Of a stretch of 42,519 nucleotides of DNA, positions 33,869 through 41,843 are shown one piece after another. A program made the position numbers and the translations under genes. Location: the NCBI GenBank assembly GCA_937900045.1, contig CALCEB010000049.1:1-42519 (forward strand). The letters are read 5' to 3'. Every line of letters begins with the position of its first letter. Position 1 is the stretch's first letter. Source of the stretch: an uncultured Acidobacteriota bacterium (lineage in GTDB: Bacteria > Acidobacteriota > Terriglobia > UBA7540). A model generated the notes under the pieces. It ran no database searches and had not been told where the DNA came from. It saw only the letters and a program-made list of their open reading frames with translations.

Positions 33869-34303
33869 GGTTGCGCCCTTATCCGCCACCAAGGATCGCA
33901 GCATCGTATAGAAAGGAGGTAAACTAGACGACGCTGGCGTGTATTGTCCCTCTACCTCAATCTTTCGACAGCGGCTCTGGGAAACTTGAGCTTTTGTTGA
34001 AATTGTAAAGCCTTTAAAAAAGGCCGTTAGCCGAAGGAGCGTCCCGAAGTTTATCCGCCGGAGTGGGAGCGTAGAAATTACTGGAAAATCAAGGCGGGTG
34101 GCTAATGTCCGCCCAAATACAGCGCTGATTTCTCCTCAGCCGGCTCTCCGCATCGTGCAAGCCCTGCCAGGATGCCTCCAGGAAACCAAAGCTGTTCAAA
34201 GTATATCCATCTCATGAGCGATTCCCCCTCTGCGAGCCGCGGGCCCCTTCTTCTCGCTTTACCGGATGAGCTTGTGCCGCTTCGCCTTCGGCAAAAATCA
34301 GGT

Positions 34304-34316
34304 TATAATCAAACTC
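34304..34316 (+). promoter_or_regulatory. TATAAT -10 element directly before coiled-coil gene 1
   Basis: TATAAT is followed by CAAACTC and then the ATG at 34317. The block TTATAATCAAACTCATG is identical before all three paralogous genes (ATGs at 34317, 37456 and 40552). The spacing puts the transcription start at or next to the ATG, implying a leaderless mRNA. No clear -35 box was seen. Confidence 0.5.
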
Positions 34317-34646
34317 ATGAACGTTGAAAAGACCATGCAATTCATCCTGGACATGCAGGCTCAGCTCACTGCCTCGGCGCAGAAGCACGATGAGCGGTTA
34401 TCCAGGCTCGAGTCGGTCGCGGCCCAGCATGATGAGCGCCTTACCCGGCTGGAAGCCTCCGTCGCAACAGTCACCGATCTCGTGGGGCGCCTTGCCCAAG
34501 CGGAAATCCGTCTGGTGGAAAGGATGGACCGGCTCGCCCAGGAAATGGAGCGGCTGGGCGAATCTCAAGCCTATACGGACCAACGCCTGAATGCCTTAAT
34601 CGACATCGTGGACAAGCTCATCCAACGCAACGGTTCCGCCCATTAA
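34317..34646 (+). CDS. Small coiled-coil protein, paralogue 1
   Basis: This 109-residue protein is almost entirely heptad-patterned coiled coil: MQFILDMQAQL, then two HDERLxRLE units, ASVATVTDLVGRLAQAEIRLVERMDRLAQEMERL, and NALIDIVDKLIQRN at the end. It has no signal or membrane helix and should form a soluble helical bundle or oligomer. Nearly identical paralogues lie at 37456 and 40552, and DNA identity spans the region before the ATG. The frame is open from 34266, but the ATG at 34317 is at the conserved point common to all three. Its 3' end faces the ADOP permease stop with a 6-base gap, an arrangement repeated in the next unit. The function is unknown; a cytoplasmic partner of the permease is a hypothesis. 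Confidence 0.75.
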   Translation: MNVEKTMQFILDMQAQLTASAQKHDERLSRLESVAAQHDERLTRLEASVATVTDLVGRLAQAEIRLVERMDRLAQEMERLGESQAYTDQRLNALIDIVDKLIQRNGSAH

Positions 34647-34652
34647 CCGCAA

Positions 34653-37304
34653 TCATTCATGCCTCAGCGCTACCATCGGGTCCACTTTCGTCGCCCGCCG
34701 GGCCGGAATATAGCACGCTAAAACGGCCACGCCGGTCAACAGAAGCGAGACGGCCACGAACGTTGCCGGATCGCTCGCCCTGACCCCGTAGAGCAGGTGT
34801 GAAAAGCTCGACAGCAGTCGGGTGAGAACCAACGCAGCCGCCAGCCCGACCGCGAGACCCGCCAGCGCCAGCCTCAGTCCCTGTCCAATCACCATCCGAA
34901 AAACGTCACGTTTTTGGGCGCCAAGCGCCATGCGAATGCCAATCTCGTGCACTCGTTGCGTCACCGAATAGGAAATCACCCCGTAGATTCCGACCGATGC
35001 CAGCAGCAGCGCTAAACCAGCGAATATCCCGAAGAGGATCATTGGAAAGCGCTGTGATGACATCGACTCCGAAGCAATTTGCTGCATCGTTCGAACCGCA
35101 TAGACGGGCTGATCTCTTCCCACGCCGTACACCACTTTCCTGATCGCCGGCATCACGGCCGCAGCGTCGAGCGGCGTGCGGACAATCAGTGTTGTATCGG
35201 GAAAATTTTCGGGCACCCACTCGTCCGGATCTTGGTAAAGCGGAAAGTAGCTTTGGGCACGGGTATACGCGCTGGGCCTGCCCAATCCCGCGTTCCTCAC
35301 GTGGCCCACCACGCCGATGATCCTGTAGGGGCCAAAAACGCGATCGAATCCGCAACTGATGGTATGGCCCACGGGATTCTTGCCTGGAAAATAGGTGCGG
35401 GCAAAAATACTGTCGATCACCATCACGGCAACAGACTTGGTGGTGTCTTGGAGAGTGAAAAAGCGGCCTTGAAGCAACGGTATTTTCATCACCCGAAGAT
35501 AGTTCGGGCCGGTGAGGAACAGCAACATCCGAGGTGCGGTCTGAAGCACTGCGGGCTTTTGTCCGTCTATCCAAAAGGCGATCTGGCCGGTTTGGCCGCT
35601 CAGGGGAAGGGAGTCAGTGAAGTCCGCAGCCTCGACGCCGGGGATCCTTTGAATACGCTCAAGCAATTGGCGGTACGCAGTTCGCGTGCTACTTGCGGTC
35701 CTGGTCAAGGATGGTGAAATCCCCACCTTGAAAGTGACAATGTGTTGCGGTTCGAAGCCGGGATTGGCATCCCACAGCTTGCCGATCGTGCGGAATAGCA
35801 GTCCGGCACCCACGAGCAAGACCAGAGTCAGAGCCATTTGGAAAATCACCAGACTGTTCTGGGCGCGGCTCCTGCTGCCCGACGACGTTCGCCCACCTTT
35901 CTTGAGCTCTTCCTGCAAGTCCGGCTTCGAGTTCCTCAGCGCGGGGGCCATCCCGAAAAGAATGCCCACTGCGACGGCAACTGCGAAGGCGAACAGCAGA
36001 ACAGGAACATTCAGATGAATGTCGTTGCTGCGAGGCAGGTTTCCAGGCACCGCAGCCAGCACCGGCTTCACTCCCCATCCCGCGATCAGCAATCCAAGGC
36101 CGGCGCCAGCCAGCGACAGAAGCACGCTTTCCGTCAGTAATTGCCGCGCCACACGCGCCCGGCTCGCTCCGATTGCCGAGCGGATGGCAAACTCCCGTGA
36201 GCGCGCCGCCGCGCGCGCCAGCAAGAGGTTTGCAACATTGGCGCAGGCAATCAGCAAGACCAGCCCAACTGCCCCCAACAGCAGCAGCATGGTTCCCCTC
36301 ACGTTGCCAACGATTTCATTTTTGAGCGGCGCCACTGCGGCCCCCAAGCCTTGGTCCGACTTGGGATAGAGCCGATCGAGATGATCCTGAATCGCGCTCA
36401 TCTCTGCCTGCGCCTGCGCCATCCTCACGCCGGGCCTCAATCGCCCAATCGCGAGCATATCGTCATGGGTTCCGCGATCCTTGAGGACCACCGGGTCAGC
36501 TTGGCCCAACGGTGTATAAACGTCCGGGTGGCCAAAAAGTTGAAAATGCGCGGGAAGAACTCCGACAATGCTGTAATCAACTCCGTCTAAGGTTACAAGC
36601 TTGCCGAGCACACGAGGACTGCCGTGGAATCGATTTTGCCAAAGGCGATCAGTGACGATGGCAACCGGGGCTCCGCCGGGTCGGTCCTCTTGCGGCGTAA
36701 ACTCGCGGCCAAGAACCAGCTTTACGCCCAGAGTTGTGAAGAAGCCCGAAGATATTCCGTTTCCATCGACGTGCTCGGGCGGCCCAGGACTGGTCAGATC
36801 GTGGCTCTCAATGTAGAAAGCCTCTATGCTCTGGAATACCCGCGCATCACGCTGCCAATCGCGGAAATTAAGATAAGAAATCCACACATGCCACCCGTAA
36901 TGAAGGTTCAATTCCCAGATTGCAACCAGGCGATTGGGTTGAGCGTAAGGTAGCGGGGCTAACAGCACGCCATCCACCACGCTAAAAATGGCCGTGTTCG
37001 CGCCAATGCCAAGAGCGAGCGTCAGAACCGCGACTGCCGTAAAGCCGGGGTTGCGGCGCAACTGGCGCAGGCCATAACGCACGTCCTGCCAGAGTGTTTC
37101 GAGGAATCCGATGCTATTCATATAAAAGATTTCCTCCCGCAGCAGGGTAGTGTTGCTCAATTTTCTTCGGGCCGCATACCGCGCTTCGTCCGGCGGCAAT
37201 CCTCGCGCCATGTTTTCCTCAGTTTCGATTTCCAAGTACGACTGGAGCTCGCGAGCGCGTTCCCGGTCCCAGCGCGTGCGTCGAAAGAAGCGAATCCAGC
37301 GCAT
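34653..37304 (-). CDS. ADOP-type orphan ABC permease 1 (MacB/FtsX-like)
   Basis: About 883 residues. The charged N-terminal cytoplasmic segment (WDRERARELQSYLEIETEENMARGLPPDEARYAARRKL) is the signature of acidobacterial duplicated orphan permeases (TIGR03434). It is followed by a membrane helix and a MacB-type periplasmic domain, a first FtsX module around 340-450 (LLLLGAVGLVLLIACANVANLLLARA), a second periplasmic region and a C-terminal FtsX module ending GVAVLACYIPARRATKVDPMVALRHE. No ATPase gene is adjacent, hence 'orphan'. Related permeases export peptides or lipoproteins, or transmit mechanical force, but the ADOP role is unknown. The ATG at 37304 has TTGGAGC suitably placed; the upstream ATG at 37328 has none. 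The first 60 codons are nearly identical to permease 2. Confidence 0.9.
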   Translation of the reverse strand: MRWIRFFRRTRWDRERARELQSYLEIETEENMARGLPPDEARYAARRKLSNTTLLREEIFYMNSIGFLETLWQDVRYGLRQLRRNPGFTAVAVLTLALGIGANTAIFSVVDGVLLAPLPYAQPNRLVAIWELNLHYGWHVWISYLNFRDWQRDARVFQSIEAFYIESHDLTSPGPPEHVDGNGISSGFFTTLGVKLVLGREFTPQEDRPGGAPVAIVTDRLWQNRFHGSPRVLGKLVTLDGVDYSIVGVLPAHFQLFGHPDVYTPLGQADPVVLKDRGTHDDMLAIGRLRPGVRMAQAQAEMSAIQDHLDRLYPKSDQGLGAAVAPLKNEIVGNVRGTMLLLLGAVGLVLLIACANVANLLLARAAARSREFAIRSAIGASRARVARQLLTESVLLSLAGAGLGLLIAGWGVKPVLAAVPGNLPRSNDIHLNVPVLLFAFAVAVAVGILFGMAPALRNSKPDLQEELKKGGRTSSGSRSRAQNSLVIFQMALTLVLLVGAGLLFRTIGKLWDANPGFEPQHIVTFKVGISPSLTRTASSTRTAYRQLLERIQRIPGVEAADFTDSLPLSGQTGQIAFWIDGQKPAVLQTAPRMLLFLTGPNYLRVMKIPLLQGRFFTLQDTTKSVAVMVIDSIFARTYFPGKNPVGHTISCGFDRVFGPYRIIGVVGHVRNAGLGRPSAYTRAQSYFPLYQDPDEWVPENFPDTTLIVRTPLDAAAVMPAIRKVVYGVGRDQPVYAVRTMQQIASESMSSQRFPMILFGIFAGLALLLASVGIYGVISYSVTQRVHEIGIRMALGAQKRDVFRMVIGQGLRLALAGLAVGLAAALVLTRLLSSFSHLLYGVRASDPATFVAVSLLLTGVAVLACYIPARRATKVDPMVALRHE

Positions 37305-37436
37305 GATAACTTGCTCCAATGTGACCATCAGCCGTCAGGGATTGCCCTCAGCATTCAGCCTTCAGCACCAAGCAATCGTAATCTCTGGCTTGGCGGAGAG
37401 CTGACCGCTGACGGTTGAACGCTTCCTTTGCAAAAA

Positions 37437-37455
37437 CCAGGTTATAATCAAACTC
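37437..37455 (+). promoter_or_regulatory. TATAAT -10 element directly before coiled-coil gene 2
   Basis: GGTTATAATCAAACTC precedes the ATG at 37456, identical to the other two copies. A leaderless transcript is the simplest reading. Confidence 0.5.
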
Positions 37456-37743
37456 ATGGACGTCGAAAAGACCATGCAATTTATCCTGGAGACCCAGGCC
37501 CATCTTGAGGCGGTGGCGGCCCAGCACGATGAGCGCCTCTCCCGGCTGGAGGCCTCCGTCGCAACGGTCACGGACCTGGTGGGCCGCCTCGCCCAGGCGG
37601 AAATCCGTCTGGTGGAAAGGATGGACCGGCTCGCCCAGGAAATGGAGCGGCTGGGCAAATCTCAAACCCACGCGGACCAGCGCCTGGATGCCTTAATCGA
37701 CATCGTGGACAAGCTCACCCGACGCAATGGTCCCACCCATTAA
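37456..37743 (+). CDS. Small coiled-coil protein, paralogue 2
   Basis: This 95-residue paralogue lacks exactly 14 residues (two heptads) relative to paralogue 1: only one HDERLSRLE unit remains after MQFILETQAHLEAVAAQ. The central ASVATVTDLVGRLAQAEIRLVERMDRLAQEMERL block is identical. The register of the coiled coil is therefore unbroken. It converges on ADOP permease 2 with a 6-base gap and diverges from permease 1 across about 150 bases. Substitutions cluster in the last third (THADQRLDALIDIVDKLTRRNGPTH). Function unknown. Confidence 0.75.
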   Translation: MDVEKTMQFILETQAHLEAVAAQHDERLSRLEASVATVTDLVGRLAQAEIRLVERMDRLAQEMERLGKSQTHADQRLDALIDIVDKLTRRNGPTH

Positions 37744-37749
37744 CTGCAG

Positions 37750-40404
37750 TCATTCATGCCTCAGGGCCACCATGGGATCAATCTTCGCCGCACGGCGTGC
37801 CGGGATATAGCAGGCCGCAAGTGCTACGACGATCAGCAACAGCGGCACGGCGACAAATGTGGCTGGGTCGTTCGGCTTCACGCCGTAGAGCACGCTCGTC
37901 ATTAAACGTGTCAACGCCAACGCGGCGACAAGTCCTGCGGCGACGCCAATCAGCGCCATCGTCAAACCCTCGCCCACCACGAGCTTCAACACATCGCCTC
38001 GCTGCGCGCCCAGCGCCATGCGGATGCCGAATTCGTGAGTGCGCTGGGCAACGGAGTAGGAAATAACGCCGTAAATGCCGATGCTGGAGAGCAGGACCGC
38101 CATGGCCGCGAAGGCGCTGAGCAGAACCATAGAAAACTGCCGGGCAGCGAGCGAGTCGGAAATGATCTCGTCCATCGCCTCAAAACCATAGGCGACCTGT
38201 TCGCGGTTCATCTTCTGGACTGTGCGGCGAATGGAATCAACGGCCGCGAGCGGCGTTCCTGTGGATCGCACCACCACGTCCACGCCCGCAGGCACGAACG
38301 GCATCGCAGCATCAGGCATCTGCATCAATGGCAGATAAAGCTGGGCTCGAAGCGTGTTTTTGTCGTCCGCATCGGGCCCCCACTGCTTTACATGCCCAAT
38401 CACGCCAATGATCTCCGCCTTGCCACCGTAGGAATTAAGATTCAGGAGTTTGCCGACCGGATTCTGGTTGGGGAAATACTTAGCGGCAAAGATATCGTCG
38501 ATCACGATGACGAAAGGAGAGTGCTCGTCATCCTGGGCTGTGAAGAAGCGGCCGCGCTCGAGTGGAATACCCATGGTCTTCAAATAATCGGGCCCTACAA
38601 TGTAATCCAGCGTCCAGTTCATCTCGCTTTCGCTCTGCGGCTTGGGCTGGCCTTCCAACCAGAAGTGCATGTCGTCTTCGCTGCCCATCGGGAACCCGCC
38701 CCACGAGAGCGAGATCGCCTGGACGCCGGGTGTCGATTCGAGATTGTCATCAAGCTGGCGAAGGTAAGCACGAATGGCGGTTGGGCTTGCTGTCATCATC
38801 GACGGCGGGAACCCGAGGCCGAACGTCAATACATGTTCCGGATCAAATCCCGGATTGACGTTCCAGAGCCGCGTTAGGCTGCGGATCATCAGTCCTGCAC
38901 CGGCCAGCAACACCAGCGCCAGCGCCATTTCCACCATGACAAAGACGCTGTGCGCGCGATGGTGTGCGCCGCTCGCGCCCCGGCCGCCTTCCTTGAGTGT
39001 CTCATGCAAGTCCGGCTTCAACGTCTTAAGCGTCGGCGCTAAGCCGAAGAGAATCCCCGCGAGTAACGAAATGGCTGCGGTGAAGACGAGGACGCGCACG
39101 TCGAGGCCGATCTCCGAGGCACGTGGCAGAGCCATTGGTAGTGCTCCAATCGCTGCCTTCGTCCCCCATACCGCCAGAATCAAGCCGATCCCCCCACCGC
39201 CAACCGCAAGCAACACGCTTTCCGTTAGAAGTTGCCGAATAATGCGCCTCCGCCCTGCTCCCAATGCCGTGCGGATGGCAAATTCATGCGCGCGCCCGGT
39301 GGAGCGCGCCAGCAAGAGGTTGGCCACGTTGACGCACGCAATCAGGAGTACAAAACCGACGGCGCCCAGGAGGACCAGTAGGAAGGGCTCGATCCTGCCC
39401 ACCATGCTCTGCTTCAGCGGCAGGATATTGGCGGTTGTGCCCCGATTGGCGTCGGGGTAAGCCGCAGCGAGGTTTCGGGCGATGCGCTGCAAGTCGGCTT
39501 TCGCCTGATCGAAGGTAATGCCGGGCTTCATGCGGCCGATTCCGTGCAGCCCCAGGGCGGCCTTCCGGTCACGAAGCGAGGGATTGTTCCACTGGCTGAT
39601 GGGCACATACACTTCACCGGGACGGAAGCTCCCGAGGCGGAGGTCAAAACCCCCGGGAATCACTCCCACAATCGTATAGCTCTTGCCGTCCAAAGTGATG
39701 CTCTTTCCCAGCACGTCCGGCGCGGACCCGAACTTGCGCTTCCAGAAACCCGCGCTGATCAGCGCCACTGGACCCGTGCCCAGCCGGTCTTCTTCCGGAG
39801 TGAAGTTGCGGCCAACAACGGGTTTGACGCCCAGAGTCTGGAAAAAGCTTGCGGAGACCCAGTCGCCTTGCAAGCGCTCGGCTTCACCCATGCCGGTTAG
39901 ACTGAAGCCGTAGCTCCGGCTGATGGCGATGGAAGAGAACGTGTGGTTTTCGTTCTGCCAATCCACAAAGTTCAAATAAGGGATGGCGCCGGTTTCGAAA
40001 TTCGGTTTGCTCTCGTGCAGCGTGACGAGTCGATCGGGCTGCGGGAAGGGTAACGGATTGAGTAGCACACCATTCACCACCGAAAACAGCGCTGTGCTGG
40101 CACCGATGCCGAGCGCAAGCGTAGAAATCGCGACCACGGTGAACCCGGGGCTTCGGCGCAACTGGTGTAGGCCATACCGCAAATCCTGCCAAAGTGTTTC
40201 CAGGAATCCAATGCTATTCATGTGATAGATTTCCTCCCGCACCAGGGTTGTGTTGCCCAATTTTCTTCGGGCCGCATACCGCGCTTCGTCCGGCGGCAAT
40301 CCTCGCGCCATGTTTTCCTCAGTTTCGATTTCCAAGTACGACTGGAGCTCGCGAGCGCGTTCCCGGTCCCAGCGCGTGCGGCGAAAGAAGCGAATCCAGC
40401 GCAT
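37750..40404 (-). CDS. ADOP-type orphan ABC permease 2 (MacB/FtsX-like)
   Basis: About 884 residues with the same architecture as the permease at 34653: ADOP N-terminal segment, MacB-like periplasmic domain, central FtsX module (LLVLLGAVGFVLLIACVNVANLLLARS), second periplasmic region and C-terminal FtsX module ending CYIPARRAAKIDPMVALRHE. Similarity to permease 1 is near-complete over the first 60 codons but clearly lower over the periplasmic domains, so the two probably recognise different cargo or partners. No ATP-binding subunit is encoded nearby. The ATG at 40404 (GGAG upstream) is preferred to 40428. It forms a convergent pair with coiled-coil gene 2, and the PadR gene further upstream may control it. 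Confidence 0.9.
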   Translation of the reverse strand: MRWIRFFRRTRWDRERARELQSYLEIETEENMARGLPPDEARYAARRKLGNTTLVREEIYHMNSIGFLETLWQDLRYGLHQLRRSPGFTVVAISTLALGIGASTALFSVVNGVLLNPLPFPQPDRLVTLHESKPNFETGAIPYLNFVDWQNENHTFSSIAISRSYGFSLTGMGEAERLQGDWVSASFFQTLGVKPVVGRNFTPEEDRLGTGPVALISAGFWKRKFGSAPDVLGKSITLDGKSYTIVGVIPGGFDLRLGSFRPGEVYVPISQWNNPSLRDRKAALGLHGIGRMKPGITFDQAKADLQRIARNLAAAYPDANRGTTANILPLKQSMVGRIEPFLLVLLGAVGFVLLIACVNVANLLLARSTGRAHEFAIRTALGAGRRRIIRQLLTESVLLAVGGGGIGLILAVWGTKAAIGALPMALPRASEIGLDVRVLVFTAAISLLAGILFGLAPTLKTLKPDLHETLKEGGRGASGAHHRAHSVFVMVEMALALVLLAGAGLMIRSLTRLWNVNPGFDPEHVLTFGLGFPPSMMTASPTAIRAYLRQLDDNLESTPGVQAISLSWGGFPMGSEDDMHFWLEGQPKPQSESEMNWTLDYIVGPDYLKTMGIPLERGRFFTAQDDEHSPFVIVIDDIFAAKYFPNQNPVGKLLNLNSYGGKAEIIGVIGHVKQWGPDADDKNTLRAQLYLPLMQMPDAAMPFVPAGVDVVVRSTGTPLAAVDSIRRTVQKMNREQVAYGFEAMDEIISDSLAARQFSMVLLSAFAAMAVLLSSIGIYGVISYSVAQRTHEFGIRMALGAQRGDVLKLVVGEGLTMALIGVAAGLVAALALTRLMTSVLYGVKPNDPATFVAVPLLLIVVALAACYIPARRAAKIDPMVALRHE

Positions 40405-40532
40405 GATAATTTGCTCCAATGTGACCATCAGCCGTCAGCAATCAGCCGCCGGGGTAAGCTATCAGCACCATCCAAATTCTTGTCTTTGTTCTTGGCTGAC
40501 CGCTGATGCCTGATGGCTTCTTTCCACAAAAA

Positions 40533-40551
40533 TCGGGTTATAATCAAACTC
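40533..40551 (+). promoter_or_regulatory. TATAAT -10 element directly before coiled-coil gene 3
   Basis: GGTTATAATCAAACTC precedes the ATG at 40552, as at the two other paralogues. Confidence 0.5.
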
Positions 40552-40860
40552 ATGGACGTCGAAAAGACCATGCAATTCATCCTGGATATGCAGGCTCAGC
40601 TCACCGCCTCGGCGCAGAAGCACGATGAGCGGCTATCCAGGCTCGAGTCGGTCGCGGCCCAGCATGATGAGCGCCTTGCCCGGCTGGAAGCCTCCGTCGC
40701 AACAGTCACCGATCTCGTGGGACGCCTTGCCCAAGCGGAAATCCGTCTGGTCGAACGAATGGACCGGCTCGGCGAATCTCAAACCCACACGGACCAACGC
40801 CTGAATGCCTTGATTGACGTGGTTGATAAGCTCATCCGCCGCAATGGCTCTCCAAATTAG
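40552..40860 (+). CDS. Small coiled-coil protein, paralogue 3
   Basis: 102 residues. Its first 75 residues are nearly identical to paralogue 1, including both HDERL units. It lacks exactly seven residues (AQEMERL) before GESQTHTDQRL, again a whole heptad. The sequence ends NALIDVVDKLIRRNGSPN. The frame is open from 40513 but the conserved ATG at 40552 follows the TATAAT element. Unlike the first two copies it is followed not by an ADOP permease but, after about 150 bases, by the converging PadR gene. The near-identity with paralogue 1 across an intervening copy points to recent duplication or gene conversion. Confidence 0.75.
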   Translation: MDVEKTMQFILDMQAQLTASAQKHDERLSRLESVAAQHDERLARLEASVATVTDLVGRLAQAEIRLVERMDRLGESQTHTDQRLNALIDVVDKLIRRNGSPN

Positions 40861-41008
40861 CCTCGCCGCCATTCAAGAACATTTCGCCGTGTTGACCCGG
40901 CGCCTGCGTCGCATCGTGCCACCCCCATCTCGGCCGCAGCGATGCTCGCCGCCAGAGATGAGGCTCCCTTGCCGCATTCCAGCCACAGTCCTTGCTTCGA
41001 ACGCACGA

Positions 41009-41362
41009 CTATTCCAGAGCGGGCTTAAGCACGCGCCCAATCGCCCGGCTCAATTGTTCCCAGCGGCTTGTCTGCTCGGCCAGTTGCTCGCGCCCGGCGG
41101 GCGTCAGGCGGTAATAGCGCGCCTTGCGGTTATTCTCCGAACTGCCCCAAAATGAAGCAATCCAACCGCGATTTTCCAGCCGGTGAAGCGCCGGATAAAG
41201 CGAACCGTGCTCAACCTGCAAGACGTCCTCAGAGCGATGCTCGATGACGTGCGCTATGGTGTGGCCGTGGGCGGGACCCAGAACCAAAGTTTGCAGGATC
41301 AACATATCGAGCGTCCCTTGCAGCAAATCACCTTGCAGCGGTGGTATTCCTCGTTTTGGCAT
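41009..41362 (-). CDS. PadR-family transcriptional regulator, acidobacterial type
   Basis: 117 residues. It begins MPKRGIPPLQGDLLQGTLDMLILQTL, the typical opening of the acidobacterial PadR group (TIGR03433), followed by the winged helix (HGHTIAHVIE, EHGSLYPALHRLENRGWIASFWG, NNRKARYYRLTPAGREQL) and a short dimerisation helix. PadR proteins generally repress membrane transporter or stress genes and respond to small ligands. In Acidobacteriota this group commonly sits beside ADOP permease genes, as here, so regulation of the permease array is the natural inference. The frame is open to 41428, but the ATG at 41362 agrees with the family start. The ribosome site is weak. Confidence 0.9.
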   Translation of the reverse strand: MPKRGIPPLQGDLLQGTLDMLILQTLVLGPAHGHTIAHVIEHRSEDVLQVEHGSLYPALHRLENRGWIASFWGSSENNRKARYYRLTPAGREQLAEQTSRWEQLSRAIGRVLKPALE

Positions 41363-41843
41363 AAGCGACCGAATATCATGATACTCCCATAGATGATCTA
41401 CTAAAATAAAAATTTTAAATTCCCTCATATTCTATGGACGCATATATGAGACCGATGATTAGCTAAGCCTGATGAGAAGATAGTTTATGGGAATGAATCC
41501 ATCCTTCAAACCTATTCGCATCAAGCTGGTAGATAAAAGCTTCGATCAGGCGGTGTATGGATTCCCGCCTTCGCGGGAATGACAGCAATCAGACGGCTAA
41601 ACCCATTCAGGTTCGGCTATGCCGGTTAGGAGGCAGTCCCAGCAGACAGTCATTCCCGTGAAAGCTTGTTCCCACGAAAGCGGGAAGCGTGAATCCAGGC
41701 GCAACTCCCGTGCGTGGCGTATACAGCGTATACCTTCGCTACAACACTCTTTTTCCACCGCTGCCCCCAGCCTATGGCTAAAATAGCCTTGCCTCAGCCA
41801 TTTTTTCCAACGGAGGGAGGACTTCTGTGGGTTATGGGGGCTG
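41363..41843. other. Gene-free region with CATTCCCGC-type repeats
   Basis: No gene is supported. It holds a GGATTCCCGCCTTCGCGGGAATGAC palindrome near 41561-41584, a degraded opposite-facing copy near 41650-41697 and the short direct repeat GCGTATAC at about 41717-41734. The PadR promoter should lie at its left end. Confidence 0.55.
41556..41700. repeat. Pair of CATTCCCGC-type palindromic repeats
   Basis: ATTCCCGCCTTCGCGGGAAT is a near-perfect palindrome; a second, interrupted copy beginning GTCATTCCCGTGAAAGC follows in the opposite orientation. The same tail-to-tail pair occurs near 20351-20440. Confidence 0.6.

Larger units (their letters stand above)
33712..34316. other. 600-base gene-free region with hairpin and promoter-like element
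   Basis: No gene is supported. CCGTCCTGCC (33844-33853) pairs perfectly with GGCAGGACGG (33859-33868), without a T-tract. A TATAAT element at 34303-34309 serves the coiled-coil gene that follows. Confidence 0.55.
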
